A DNA stretch of 64,000 nucleotides from Tretioscincus oriximinensis (GCA_022410635.1 JAJVDF010000248.1:710887-774886); one strand, 5' to 3'. Shown: positions 42,318-54,414, counted from the first letter of the stretch. Numbers and translations: made by a program. The notes: generated from the sequence alone by a model not told the origin.

Positions 42318-42320
42318 ATA

Positions 42321-42414
42321 GTGGCGATCTGTTCGACCGAGTTTTACCAGTAAAGCAAGTTTTATGTTCCAGATTCTTTCGTGTATTTATGTCAGCACCC
42401 ATCTGTGGCAAAAT
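42321..42414. other. Unassigned short interval
   Basis: Nothing recognised between the CR1 5' break and the next possible repeat. Confidence 0.35.
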
Positions 42415-42610
42415 AGCAGCCAATGTACGTGAAGCCTCCTTATAAAGAATCCCGATATAACAAAATTTGTGGTATAGCAAACAAATTTGAAAATCATGAC
42501 GGAATACCCATATAAATGTTGTCGATTACAATGGGTTTCATTATAAGAAAATTTCATTTTAACAAACAAATTCATCTGATCCCTTGGCATTTGTTATGAT
42601 GGGATTTCAT
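42415..42610. mobile_element. Possible Tigger/pogo-like element remnant
   Basis: Words such as CCGATATAACAAAATTTG, GGTATAGCAAACAAATT, CAATGGGTTTCATTATAAG and TTTCATTTTAACAAACAAAT recall the repetitive TATAACGAAA-rich sequence of Tigger-type ends. Termini and TA duplication are not clear, so this is tentative. Confidence 0.35.
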
Positions 42611-42860
42611 CTGTGTTTAGTTAAAGACTGCAATTTCTCATTGTCATCCTTCAGAATCTTAGGCAGAACATTAGAATTAAAAGCACAATGCTCATAACCA
42701 TCTCACAAGTGCCCATGTTGGCTCAATAGAGACACAATCATAGTTATGTTCACATTGAAGAGTACCCTGCATCCTGGTCTCAGAAATTTCATTCCTATAG
42801 GCAATATTCACATGGCTGATTCAGAATGTCAGATAAATACACTGAAGGTAGCTATGGAAT
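42611..42860. other. Unassigned
   Basis: Nothing recognised. Confidence 0.35.
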
Positions 42861-42968
42861 TATTTCTTCTTCTTCCTACTTCTTCCTTTTCTTCTTCTTC
42901 CTCTTCTTCTTCCTCTTCCTCTTCTTCTTCTTCCTCTTCTTCTTCCTCTTCCTCCTTCTTCTCCTTCT
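42861..42968. repeat. (TTC/TCC)n pyrimidine microsatellite
   Basis: An imperfect run of TTC and TCC units; the Ser- or Phe-rich frames across it are artefacts. Confidence 0.95.
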
Positions 42969-43477
42969 GTTGTTGTTTGTTTCACCTCACACCCAAGCTG
43001 CAGAGCATTTCAATTTAACTGTACTGAAATATCCAAACAAGCAATAACTCCCACATTTTTTTCCAAGATTCTTTATTATTCATTTTCAAGATCTCCTCTA
43101 GCATGTAAATAATCCCTCTGAATAAATTTTGAGTTGGAAAATATTATTAAGGATTCCAAACCCTAAAGAATAGAGATATTGCTCTGAAGTCTAAATTCTG
43201 AAAGTGTATATACAGGCTTAGATGCTAATGGCATAAAAATCTACTTTCCACATAAATCCATCAGGCTTAAACATTATTTTTCTTACTTCACTTTCTGAGA
43301 TGTGGGGTTTATAACTCAAGATTAAGGATGAGGAAGAAATCCCTTTAGTGCTTCTCTGTCTGATATCAAATATATAGGCGAAATAGACTTTCATTTTAGA
43401 GATTCTTTCACATACAATTAGAGTACAACCACCTGTTATCGTCTGAACAAATGCAAACAGAAGGGATATGCAGAAGT
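42969..43477. other. Unassigned
   Basis: The frame on the minus strand at 43218-43499 has no family motif. No repeat recognised. Confidence 0.4.
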
Positions 43478-43492
43478 AAGGAAGCTGTACCA

Positions 43493-43963
43493 TCATCATT
43501 GTGTTGGCATTGTGGTATAGATACAGGGACTTATATGCATATGTGGTTTGATTGCAGAGAAGTAAAGAAGTATTGGGAGGAGATAACAGGGGAACTTACA
43601 AATATACTTCAGGTAAACATCCCTGTGCTGAAGGAGGTCCTTATAGGAAATAAGAATTTAAGACAAATAGAGCGGGATAAGGTATATATACTTAAGCAAG
43701 GGATAAGGGCAGCTCATATTCAGATTGCAAGGGGATGGAAAGATAAAGAAAAATGGACCATGGAAGCCTGGTATGATTATATGGCAGAAATTGTACTCTT
43801 TGACTTTTTAAGGGAAAGAAGGCTAAGAAGATTGGGAATTANACTTCATNTAANATGGGAGAAAAAATGGAGGGCCTTCATTTCCTATGTGATATTTCAT
43901 AAGATGTACTCACCCACGGCATTTACAATATANTGGATTTTGGATTTGAAAAGATTTACGTAA
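43493..43963 (+). pseudogene. L1 ORF2 C-terminal fragment, frame still open
   Basis: The frame reads CWHCGIDTGTYMHMWFDCRE, then KKYWEEITGEL, IARGWKDKEKWTMEAWYDYM, LRERRLRRLG and ends at 43961-43963. The Cys-x2-Cys ... His ... Cys arrangement is the zinc-knuckle-like end of L1 ORF2p. No stop interrupts the roughly 155 codons; only four ambiguous bases break it. The apparent Met start upstream belongs to host sequence, so this is not an expressed gene, just the truncated end of ORF2. Confidence 0.93.
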
Positions 43964-44150
43964 GATTGTGCTGGATATCCTCAAGTAGGGGGGGGAGGGA
44001 GGGGGAGCACTTTTTGGTGAGGTGGAGGGGACTTTTTATTGTATGGCATGTATAGAGAAATGGGTGATTTCAATGTGTATTTTATATATGCGTATTTTAC
44101 AATGTCATACTTTATAAATATCAATAAAAATATACTTTCAAAAAAAAAAA
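43493..44150 (+). mobile_element. Young 5'-truncated L1, 658 bp
   Basis: Starts within the ORF2 C-terminal region, ends with AATAAAAATATACTTTC and a pure A run at 44140-44150, and is bounded by an exact 15-bp duplication. The 3' UTR contains a G-rich run (GGGGGGGGAGGGAGGGGGAG) at about 43988-44007, a feature of many vertebrate L1 3' UTRs. Exact duplication and intact tail indicate a recent insertion. Confidence 0.95.
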
Positions 44151-44165
44151 AAGGAAGCTGTACCA

Positions 44166-46137
44166 CACAGTAACAAAGATCTACACCTTTTCTATCGTGT
44201 TTTGCAATTTATTTATTTATTTATTGGGGGGCTTCTTTTCTGCACTGAACATTATCCTGGGAAATATCTTGGAACTGCAACGTACCATTGTATAGGCTAA
44301 AGCAGATCATGGCAGGTCCAAAATATTTTTAATATTTATCACTGCCTTGTAAATTTATTCAGGTAGGATGAGAGTTGTACTTTAATTACCATGTATGTTG
44401 TCATATTAATTTTATCCACAATTTATATTCGATCTTTTTATTGAAAAGATCAAAACAGGTGAAGAGTAGATGGTAAGGAAGGAAGGAAGGAAAGAAAGAA
44501 AGAAAAAAGAAAGGAAGATGTTTCTGACTTAAAAATATGGAGAGACATGTTTGTAAGGGGCAATGCTGACTACAAGATGACGCGCCAGTTGAATGCAAAA
44601 GTTGTGAATGTAAAGAAATTAACCGTAAAGAAATGGTTTTAAAAACAATACCCAAAATCATAATAAACAAGTATGCTGTGCATCAGAAAAATGAGATGAT
44701 CAGGAAGAACAGCAAAATAATTTGAACTATGGGATTTGATAGTAATAGCATTAAATCAGAACACATGTCAATATGAACTGTAATAACCTGGATTAAACAG
44801 TGACTTAATAGCTAGTGTATTTTCTCGCTCTATATGGAAGATGGATTGATTTATTGAAACCTTTTTAATGAGCATTGATGAAACACTGTTTGTTGACTGG
44901 AATGTGCAAGATCATGATCTTATAATAAAATTACATTCTGCAAATAAATTTAATTTATATAAAAAAATTATTGAGTGTATTATAGCACTAAAATAAGTAA
45001 TCAGCAGAGGAAAGGGTCCAGAATACAGGCTGAAAGCTTGGTCCCCTTGATAAAGGCAAATCTTAATTTGCATTACTTAACTATCTCATTGTTTTATCAT
45101 ATGGGTGTCATAAGATATTAAAATATTATTTTGTATAATTGACATGACTGAGCTTGGAGTGGACTGGAGGGAGGGTAGCAGGATTATCATACTCCCGCCA
45201 AATTAATGTATATCCTAATGCAATGTTAACTTACAAGTCTGTTTGACTTTGAAAGGCAGCATTTAAGATGTGGATAACAGAATTATATATATTCTCTATT
45301 GCACAATGCCTGAACATTAATTAGAGGTCACTCTATGAAGCTCATGGGCAGGAAAATTAGGACTAAAAGGGGCTACTAAAAGAGAACTTGGAGAGACAAT
45401 CAGGATGACTCTAAAAGCCATTTTCAAGGTGTCGAGAACAAGTGAAAGCTTTGCCTTTAATTTTTTTAAAAAATAACCAGAAGCAATTTGAAGGTTTATC
45501 TTATGTTGCTATGGAAAACTAACAATGTCTGACCATTTCCCTTATCATGAATAAGTTACAAAGTGTTTGGCTTACAGATAGGTGTGAACAAAAAGAGGTG
45601 CACAAATGGGAAACGTCTCAAAGGCCTTGTTTTGAAGATAAGAGACTGGGAATATTTATGTTAGAATTTTATAATCTGGCATGCAAGCACAGGATTGGTT
45701 GAATTAAAAAAATGACACAAATATCCTGCAGCCAAAGAACAGTTATGTATGTTAAATTGCATCAGTACACTAGCATTACAGATGTTACTTTGTATTCTTC
45801 TTTCTCACCAAAAGTAAAGTTTTACTGTTTGCTGATAAAAACTGAACTATTTATTACAAAATTAGCCTTTCTATTCATAGATATGGCACAACGGGTAATA
45901 TGCTTCTGGCTTATGCATTATCTTTGTCCACAACTATGTGAGTCATAAAAAGGAGAGCCTGTACAAATTCCAGATCAGAACACAAACATTTTTGCAAATT
46001 AAGAAACTGAAAATTCCAGAAGGTAATACTACTTACCCTTGGTGCATCCACATGCATGAAAGAAGAAAAGAACTTTTTTGTTGGTGGTTGTTTGTTTTTG
46101 TTGGCGGTGGTGGCGGTGGTGGCAGCTTCTTCTGATT
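44166..46137. other. Unassigned
   Basis: About 2 kb. A short (TTTA)n at 44208-44225, a (GGAA)n-like tract at 44474-44516 and a (GGTGGC)n patch at about 46104-46124 are the only structures. Frames lack motifs. Confidence 0.4.
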
Positions 46138-46178
46138 ACAGCAATCCATGGATTATAACAGCAATCCATGGATTATTA
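46138..46178. repeat. Direct repeat of a palindrome
   Basis: ACAGCAATCCATGGATTAT occurs twice in tandem, and each copy holds the perfect palindrome AATCCATGGATT. Confidence 0.85.
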
Positions 46179-46440
46179 TATTGTCCACACACCTGCTCCA
46201 AAGCTCACATGAGCTTCAGAGTTGGGCTCTGAAGAGCTAGGAACAAATGATCCATCAGTCCATGATGCATGATACAACCTTGGAGCTTAGGCAAGCTTCA
46301 AAGCTGCAGTCTCAAGCTTCTGATGGCTAGCAATTAACGTTCCTAACTTCAGGGACATGGGAAGCATTGAATTTCACCACCACCACCCAATAATTCCAGA
46401 AGCAGTGTCATGCAGGCACACTGACCTAAAATATACCTAC
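46179..46440. repeat. Unclassified repeat, possible relative at 50090-50270
   Basis: GATCCATCAGTCCATGATGC then ATACAACC and, 30-80 bp later, AGCTT...CAAGCTTCTGATGGCTAG have counterparts in the same order near 50110-50250 (CTCCATTGGTCCAGAATGCA, GTAACC, AGAAGTTCTGAAGTGTTAG). Similarity is modest. Confidence 0.35.
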
Positions 46441-46819
46441 CTAACGATTAGAATTAATGAGTCAGAATAATCAGAATTCACTAAATTATATTACTGAACA
46501 TAATAAAGTACATAAATGGTCAAAGTTTCGCCAGTTGTTCTTTCTCATAGTTCTTTGTCTTTAAGACCTGCCCCTGTGTTTAGAGGTCAAAATAAATACT
46601 TTTGAGATCCACCTTCCTTTGAAATATGAGGGGCTATGACATGTAAAAAGACATCTGTGGTAGCTCCCCACTTTAGCTCCTCAGGCCCACTAGGCCCCAA
46701 CTCTTTTATGGTTCTTGGCACTTGGTTAAAACCTTTCTGTTTGCCCAGGTCTTTAACTCCTAATTCCTGAATTTATTTTTACCAGGGATGCAGGGAGGGA
46801 TGGAAGATTAACTATGCTT
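46441..46819. other. Unassigned
   Basis: Nothing recognised. Confidence 0.35.
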
Positions 46820-47235
46820 TTAAGTATGTTTTAAAAATATTTATTGTGGCCCACTCTGGAAACTTTGAGTGGGATGCTGCCTCCACACACATGACTAAGC
46901 AGCATTTTTTGGCTAGTGTGGGCTTTAGCCAATCATCCCCTGTGACCTCTATTATGGCATGGTGCTGCCAGAGATCTTCATGGGAGGAGTGCAGTAGCAC
47001 CATAACAACAGCTGGGATGCTATTATCATACTCACATGGCTCCTGGCAGGCACCGTGCATGAGCTTGGCCCATTGGCTGGTAGGCCCTGGCTCTCACTAG
47101 ACTTTGCGCACCTTCCTGTCATTGCTGTGGAAATCCTCTGCATCACACGTCAGAATATAAAGGGAGGCTCCACTACAGGATTGTGCTAAACTGGCAATTG
47201 AAAGATGCAGAGAAACAGCTTTTCACTGCACTGAG
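46820..47235 (+). other. Promoter-like GC-richer block (possible LTR or retroposon)
   Basis: The block has CCAAT-type boxes (TAGCCAATC near 46928 and CATTGGCTGG near 47071), then a TATA-like AGAATATAAAGGGAGGC at about 47151-47167, then TCACTGCACTGAGCACTGAG. Such spacing is promoter-like. Neither TG..CA ends nor a short target duplication could be set, so I leave it unclassified. Opposite-strand frames here have no motif. Confidence 0.35.
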
Positions 47236-48344
47236 CACTGAGGGGGGTTAATCTAGTGTGGCGGGCATGAGTCTATGTCTCTACTATTGAGGTAGAGGTC
47301 TACTCTGTGGATGCAGCCAAAGTCAAGATATCAATCAATCAATCAATAGGCCTTAATCATGTACTATAGTGCTATCCTTCAGAGATAAAGAGGAATTATA
47401 GGTTCCCTCCATGATATTGTGGAGGTTTTGAATGAAGCATAAAAAGTATTGCATTTTTCTATTTTACAAGTCTACATCCTTTTACAGTGGAGCCAAAATT
47501 GACGATGGAATTGGAATCCATAAATCTGTATTGTAAAGTTTAATGCTTGACAATATCAAATGCTTCTGCTGTTCCTCCAGCAAAAAGCAGCTGAAACCAC
47601 TACAAATACAAGCCATCTAAAATCCATTCATATATCTGAATATATTCTTCTCTTTTTGGAGGGAGAGACAGAGATAATGCATGTATTTTGAACACATCCA
47701 TGTTGCATACAAAGTTGACCAAATTATCTCAGTGATTAATCTTTATTTGTAATTCATCTATTTTCTGTCCAGAACACTGTTATATGATACATGTGTTAAG
47801 TTTTGGAAGTTTTGTGTGGGTCTATCTTAAAAACCTTATTTCATATTATCACTTCAAATTCATGATTCATATTAATAGAAAATGTTCAGACTTAGATACA
47901 GATGTTGGAAAAGTATAGATATTTATATCGCTTTGTTGCCTTCAAGAGAGACCAAGAACATTATTCCATTTATCACTCTTCCTCTCCAGTCATTTCACAT
48001 TACCATTATACAGAGGTTGAGACCCATTGTTTTCTTCTCAACAGAGCATAAAGCCAGTGAACCTTTGAGAGATTCTATGTGCTTTTGATCCAGCCAGAAT
48101 TGTTTATGTGTCAATTATATGAATAGAAACATCCATTTTGAAACGAGGAAGTATATGCTGTTCAAAATTTGCCCAGTGGCAATATTTTGCAGTTAAGTTG
48201 TTCCTAGCCTCCACGTAATGTGAATAAATTCACAGAAAACTGATTCAATCCCAACTTCTTAAAAGCTATGTCATCAGAAGCAGTAACATCGTTAACTAGT
48301 CCCATCACTGTTTGCATTTCTAAAAACCTATCTAAATAATCAAG
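47236..48344. other. Unassigned; (ATCA)n at 47332-47348
   Basis: A short ATCA run could be an antisense LINE terminus (CCTTAATCATGTACTATAG follows), but the support is thin. The frame at 47882-48088 lacks motifs. Confidence 0.4.
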
Positions 48345-48627
48345 TAGAAGAGAAGAAGAAAAATCCGTTTTTTATATCCTGCCCTTCACACACAAAGGGA
48401 CTCAGAGTGGCTCACAGGGTTAATTTTTGCCCGAAGGCTTATACCTTATTCTATCTTTTTCACTAGGTTAATGATGATAGTTATTTATCTAATTGAAATG
48501 CAGATTAAAAATTTACATTTCTTTCAGATAGCTGAGTTGTCTAGAGCTGCAGGCTAGTAGAAGGTGCTGACTCCTCACCACATCTGCTACAGGGCCTCAA
48601 AATCATCTCCTTAGCAACCGTGCCATT
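48345..48627 (-). mobile_element. tRNA-derived SINE (type B), second copy
   Basis: Antisense layout as at 24022: GAGAAGAAGAA, TTTATATCCTGCCCTTC, AAAGGGACTCAGAGTGGCTC, TTTTTGCCCGAAGGCTTATA, TAGCTGAGTTGTCTAGAGCT, GCAGGCTAGTAGAAGGTGCT, CTCCTTAGCAACCGTGCCA. The centre has diverged by an AT-rich replacement, and part of the tRNA head is deleted. Confidence 0.78.
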
Positions 48628-51360
48628 TGTGTGAATAAAAAATGTCATCAGTGACACACATTTTGAACCTTGATTGAAAATTAAGTTTGTAATATGTTAT
48701 ATACAACTGTTGCAGCAGTATTGCAAAGCAAAAGTGGGAAAATGCCTTTATTTTGATGAACGAAGTATGCAAGCATGCATGAATAAGTTTTAAAATTCTG
48801 AAGCAATAGACCTTTTTCCCCTCTGCATTCATCTTACTCCAACTTGAAACCTCAGAAACATCACCCTTTATCATTCAGGATTTTATAACTCTGAAGCTGT
48901 CTCTTATTTTAAGCCAAATTGAGCAGCAAACTGCATAAAGTGGTGACGGTTTCCCACAGGATGGCTAATCAGATAACAGCTAGGTAAGAGTAGAAAGGCC
49001 CAACATTTATGTTTTTAGTTTCTCTATTATCTCTTCCCTATCTGAGCCATAAGTTACCTACCTGTAAACAAGGTTGGACAATATGTAAACATTTCCTAGT
49101 TTTGAGAAGCTCATAAATTAGGATGCAAGATACCCCAAGAGGTACATATGCAAAAATGTACTGAGACCTTTAATTTTTTTTCAATCAAGCTCATTTTCCA
49201 CATCCTAATAAGTACAAACTACAGCTTACTCTGTGCTTTTCACTCACTCCACCTCATGCTCCTTAAGCCAGGAATCAGACATTCCAAACTTGGGCTTTCC
49301 ATTTTATGTACACCAATGCCCATGGCTTGTTTCTCTCCCAAAAGGCCATAAGCATAATGGATTTAGTGCTAGGCTAAGCAGTTGTGGTATGGGAGAAACA
49401 AACCATAAACACTGATTCATAGTTCACCGTAAGCCAGTGCTTCAAGGAGGCAAAGCGAAAAAGCAGCAATTCATGGCGATTGCCAGCATTCTGCTCATTC
49501 ATGAGAAACAGTTTGCTGCTACCGTGACAAATACAGACAGAAGGTTACAGATTTTGCCAGAACTGAGAAATTTAAACTAAACAGAAAAGAAACTGCTGTT
49601 GTCTATAAGATATTGAATTAACTTTTTTCCCAACAGTTCTGAGTTCACTATCTAAGCTATATTTCATTGGACAATCCTGGTCAAACTATCATCCTTTGAA
49701 AAATACATACAAATGCAATATGTATATCAGAGCTGCTAAAAAGTAAAATATGGAATGTCGACATTAGTCATCTAGAACCACAGATCATATTGGTCCACTA
49801 GTATATAGAAGGAGCTTTGTTAATCAAAGTAGATTTCAAGTTACTACAGCTGCTCACTCCCTTTTAAAGTGGAATTCCTGCAAACTGCATCAGTTTCCAT
49901 ATTGCCCTAAACTTTCCCATGCAAATATCCATGTGCAGTTTCCCACAGTTTGAACAGCTAAATATTGTTGGGCTTTAAGTCCTCTTCTTTACTGCATGAA
50001 AGAGACTTATAAAAATGCCACATGCTTTGTCAAATACACAATTGATTCATGTCAAAAGCACGTCTTACCTAATTCCTGGACAGTGGATCTGGAGTAGCAA
50101 GAGCTGCTCCATTGGTCCAGAATGCATCATGATGTAACCTAAAAGGTTGTTGATTGAATGATGTTGCTGGTCTAGAGCAGCACCTGCACCCCCCTAAAAG
50201 CTTACACAGGTTTTGAGACTGGTTTCCAGAAGTTCTGAAGTGTTAGAAATAAAGATTACTATCCTCAAGGGCATCAGGGCAATCATCTCAATGTGTTCCA
50301 ATTTGGGACATCACCATATTAGTCCCCTGATAGGGAAGATAACAGAGAGGTGCTTTCTGTGCACCTCATTATTTCAGACTACGCTGTTCTGGTCCATCAT
50401 TTCTGCCACTAATCCACTTGAAGGTTTCCTTGATCTGGACCATGCTCCTTCCAATGAAGATTGAGTGTACAATTTATAGGTGGGATCTTACAGATTCATA
50501 CCAATTTATAGACCAATAAGGTCCTGAAGAGCACTGCAAATGATTTTAACCAGGGAATAAAGCCATGGCTATCATTTTGCAAAATTTCAGCCTCCAAGTC
50601 AAGCATTTAATTGTGCTCTGGGCTCAAAATGTGAGGAAACAGTGTTTTGAAAAGTCTGGTTTCTGCTCTTAGTTGCTTCTGTAAAATGAAATCTGTTAGC
50701 TACTAGCACTGTCTTATTACAGAAAGGTAATATATGATCATCAGAGAGCCCGAAGGTAAGTGGCAAGGCATGCTTTGAGCAATGAAGAGGCTGCCTGTGC
50801 AAGGTGTGACTGTATTTAAATTCAAGCTAAATTGGCACAGCCTGGAGAATCCTAAAGGACAGTAATTTAATGCATAACAAGCTTCAGTTTCACTGGGACA
50901 GAAGTACAATCAATTAGTGGTGAAATATGCAGTTTCATGAGGGACTTATTCAAAGGCCTGGTGGAAATAGAGATGAGACAAAGGGGCCAAACAGAGCTAC
51001 AGGGGATGAATTAATGCTTGCAGGGGGAAGATAAGGGAAATAAATTACAGAATGAGAACTGCAGGTTGCAAGCACTAAAAGAGAAAGTCTTTACAAATTA
51101 TATAAAGCAAGAGGGGGAAAGGAGCAAATTCCCAGCTTATGGAAAGCTGTACCGCCTTTATTCCAAAACGGAAGCTGAAACAGAATAGGTGCCTGATGAA
51201 TTTTTTCCTTTAATGTTCTTCAGCAATGCAGGGTTCTGAGCCTTCCATACGAAACATTTCCATTTAATAAGGAAATCTTTCTTGAGGAAATGCTTAAAGA
51301 TGATTTCACAAAATCAGATTCAAAATTACTGACGGATATGGTTTCTGTTAGTTATTGGGG
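48628..51360. other. Unassigned
   Basis: About 2.7 kb without recognised genes; one possible diverged repeat at 50090-50270 (see 46179). The nested frames at 49148-49415 and 50599-50909 have no motif. Confidence 0.4.
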
Positions 51361-52580
51361 TTTTTTTTTGCATATTTTTATTGACTTACACATATATACT
51401 TAACAAAATGCAATATCAAGTATATGCATTAAGTTTTTCTTGTATAAGCTTTTTCTACATTTTCCAATCATTGAAATAAGTTTTCAGATTACTTCCCCTC
51501 TCCCCCTACCTCTCCTCCCTACCATCTCTCCTCCCTCCACCACTCCCCACCCCACCCCACTCCTCTTTCCCACATATACATTTTTAAGCTCTTAGGACCA
51601 GTTCATAACATTTAGTAGTCTGTGTCCCCCCCATCTGTTTTGCTGACTATAAATTATCAGCTTTGACCAGTCTCCCATCCATTTATTTTGATTCTCTTAT
51701 TAATATTTTCTTTGCTGTCCAAATTGTCCATCATTAATTGTACTGAAGGTATTTTTGCCAGTTAGAAATTGTCCATTTGCTCCTGTCTTTCCATCCCAAA
51801 GCAACCACTGCTTGTGCTGCCATGATCATTTGATCTAAAAAGTATTCATCCATATTTGTCTGGCACCTTACATCTTGCATTAAGCATGTTTCTTTAGCCC
51901 TCCTCATTCTGTACTCTGTTAAATTTTCTATACATTCCCATATTTGCTCTCAGAAATTCTGAATCTCTCCACACTCCCATACCATGTGTATATATGTGCT
52001 TCGTCCAGCACACCCATGACAGCACTGAGGCATTGCATTGGGTACAAAGTGAGAAAGAAGCAATTCCTTAACCCTTTTAGTCTTTGTTTTATCTACCTTT
52101 CCTCATAGGTTTTTCATTTTTTGACTGGTTACATTCCCGTCTGCTGCCCATTAAATTGCAAGAGAATCAATATTGTTTTGGTAAATTTGATTTAGAATCC
52201 TGTTCACCTGACCTTCCAATCCATTTCTTTTATTTTTTTTCCCTCGAATATACTTTCCATCAGAGTATTGCCATTTTGTATATACTATTTATAATTCTTT
52301 TGATCCATTATTTGCCGTGCTCTTGTGACTTGAAGCTATTTATTGTCCCCTAGGATTTGTGGCCATGTTGCTATGGGCAGCAGGTTTCCATTATTCAGCT
52401 ACAGTAGTTCATCTAAACCTCCTTTAGTAAGTGTTTCATTTTTCCCATTAAGATGGCATAAATGTATGAGTTTAGATAATCTAGATATATTGCCATATTT
52501 TCCAAATTCTTAATATTGTTCTAGTTGGTTGTAAATAGTTTTGGATATTTTATAATAAGCATTTATAGTAGCACAAAACA
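51361..52580 (-). mobile_element. 5'-truncated L1, antisense
   Basis: Poly(T) at 51361-51370 marks the poly(A) end. Minus-strand translation near 52020-51780 reads YIHMVWECGEIQNF, then AAQAVVALGWKDRSKW and NWQKYLQYN: the C-terminal end of L1 ORF2p. Farther upstream (about 52440-52250) phrases such as LPIATWPQILGDNK are compatible with ORF2. A C-rich run at 51494-51560 is the antisense of the G-rich 3' UTR. Stops are scattered and no target duplication is clear. Confidence 0.8.
51760..52050 (-). pseudogene. L1 ORF2 C-terminal coding remnant
   Basis: Contains CHGCA, YIHMVWECGEIQNF, EQIWECIENLTEYR and AAQAVVALGWKDRSKWTI. This is the zinc-knuckle-like end seen also in the L1s at 9586 and 43493, so three L1 insertions can be compared over the same protein segment. 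At least one stop (after IQNF) interrupts it. Confidence 0.8.
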
Positions 52581-53153
52581 TTAAGGATTCTCACTGTCCT
52601 TGCTATGATAAAAAATGAGCTATTGGATGTATAGGTTGATTGTCCCTAGAAAATTCTCCCATACAGATCCCATTAACAGAAGCAGCAAGATGATTTTTTT
52701 AAAAAAAAAATCCTATTCATAAAATTGCAAGTGTGTCAAAAATATGTATTAAAAAAGTGTATAAAAATACAAAATATAAAATACAACATTAAAAGCAAAA
52801 AAACTTCAGCAAAAAAATAAAAGATTAAAATATATATCTTGTTTTCAAGGATGGTTTTCTGTCCAACATCCCTGTCCAAATAACCAGTTCTTAAGCATCC
52901 CTGTGGGAAGGCATGGCAGAGGAAGCAAACTCTGCTGCAGCCACGGGAAAGATGGTCTTCTATCTGTGACCTTCATCATGAACATTCAGATTATTCATTC
53001 CTTCCCAGTGAGATTACAAAGGCTATTTGGATGGTAGTGTTTGTTCTATAGAGAGTTGGATTGTTTCTCTAACAAGCAGCCTGGTCAGTTTGACAGGACA
53101 AAATTCTTATACAACCACAGGGATGATGAAATGACCTTGCTGCTATTTAGCTA
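52581..53153. other. Unassigned, A-rich in part
   Basis: A-rich at about 52690-52840; nothing else recognised. Confidence 0.4.
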
Positions 53154-53181
53154 AAGGTACGATTCAAAAGAATCGTACCTT
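53154..53181. repeat. Perfect 12-bp hairpin
   Basis: AAGGTACGATTC (53154-53165), loop AAAA, GAATCGTACCTT (53170-53181). Both arms contain a CpG, which is rare in this AT-rich region. Confidence 0.92.
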
Positions 53182-54261
53182 GTCAAATGTGCATAGCTGA
53201 ATTTGCTTTTAAAATAAATAAATATTTTCATATCTGCAGTAGCACCTTCCCCCCCACCTCCCCCCATTCCCGCATAAAATGATGGGAAAACACTCTGGAG
53301 AATCGGAATTGAAACAATTCACTACCTCCTACTGCAAACACATCCTATTGCGTAGATAACCTGTCTCTAGGCTCGCGGTGATTTCATTGTGTATGTGTGT
53401 GTTGCTTGCTTGCTGGATGTCTTGATCTAAATACATGTTACTATTTGAAGTGTTACATAAAGGAAAATGCCTTGAAACCAGATGACAGACAATTTCTCAT
53501 CCCATTGGCAAGCTTTATTGGTGGCAACAACATGTTCTTTCCATTGGGGTTTTAAGTTCTGGCTTCCCAGCATGTCTTATTCACTCCAGCACTGTTTAAT
53601 AGTGAACCACAAAGGACTGTGCTCTTATATTTTCTGCTAATAAACCAGCAATTTCCAATCCCTCCACGCACACATCCCAAAAAAACCCCAAACAAATTTA
53701 CATCTCTATTAGTTTTGCCACCAAGAAGCATTTCATGCTGGGCAAGTAATTAGAAAACTGAAAATAACTGATGCTTATAACTTTGAAAGAGAACAATCCA
53801 CAATGCAGAATTACCGATAGCTAGAAAAAGAAGGTAGAAGAATAATGTTTTAGAGACAGAGAACAAATCCTTCTTTCTGTTATTGCAAGGGGTGGGAACT
53901 GAGTACTGTTCTTGTTATCTTTTCTCCACAAAATATTAAACAATTATATCTTTCTGATGCTGCTATTAAAAGTTAATATATGAGACCAATGGAGGATGTA
54001 TGGATAGCTGTAAAACTAAAGCTGTAATACACCACAGAAGGAGTTCAGTTCTTTTTCCAAGTGAATTTCAGTGAAAGGTAAACTGTCATTTAGGTCATCA
54101 ATGACATGAGCAATTAGTATTTTACTTTGGAATTACAGCTTCTATAAAAAGGGTTATATTCTCTTTTCTTATATATTACTAGTGGAAAAGGCTGCGGATG
54201 TGGGTTTGGGTTTGACTGCCAAAGATGGCAGTCAGGAAGGCAGAGGCACTAACCCTAACCC
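53182..54261. other. Unassigned
   Basis: No gene or repeat recognised. Confidence 0.4.
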
Positions 54262-54385
54262 TTCCTTAAATTTTTTCTTCTTCCATTTCTTCTTTCTTTC
54301 GTTATCTTCCTTCTTTATCTTTCATCATTTCTTTGATTCCTTCCTTCTTTCTTTCCTTCTGTCTCTTTTCCTTCTTTCCTTCAGG
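54262..54385. repeat. Pyrimidine-rich (TTTC/TTCC)n tract
   Basis: Imperfect TTCTTTC/CTTCC repeats; the Phe/Leu/Ser-rich frame starting at 54182 is an artefact of it. Confidence 0.92.
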
Positions 54386-54414
54386 GAAGTGGAGAAAAGG
54401 CCTGTTTGTATATC

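Larger units (their letters stand above)
40570..42320 (-). mobile_element. 5'-truncated CR1 LINE, split by a hAT-type element
   Basis: On the minus strand the element begins in the RT domain near 42320, is interrupted at 42139-41525 by a DNA transposon and continues through the C-terminal extension to its 3' end near 40570 (TTCTTATGTTCTTATAT). RT motifs are VLGPLLFNLFINDLD and FADDTKLF. The 3' 600 bp form a long non-coding tail with some coding remnants (TRGHSLKLLGRKVRTD). Frames are broken but easily read, so it is of middle age. No flanking duplication identified. Confidence 0.92.
43478..44165. repeat. 15-bp target-site duplication around a young L1
   Basis: AAGGAAGCTGTACCA at 43478-43492 and again, identical, at 44151-44165. 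Confidence 0.97.

Noticed and set aside
41456..42321. Several overlapping frames of 80-189 codons on both strands
   Set aside because: They lie in a GC-rich palindromic non-autonomous transposon and run across its ends into the CR1; they match no transposase.
43451..43963. 170-codon open frame as a host gene
   Set aside because: Its first 14 codons are target-site DNA and the rest is the truncated end of L1 ORF2.
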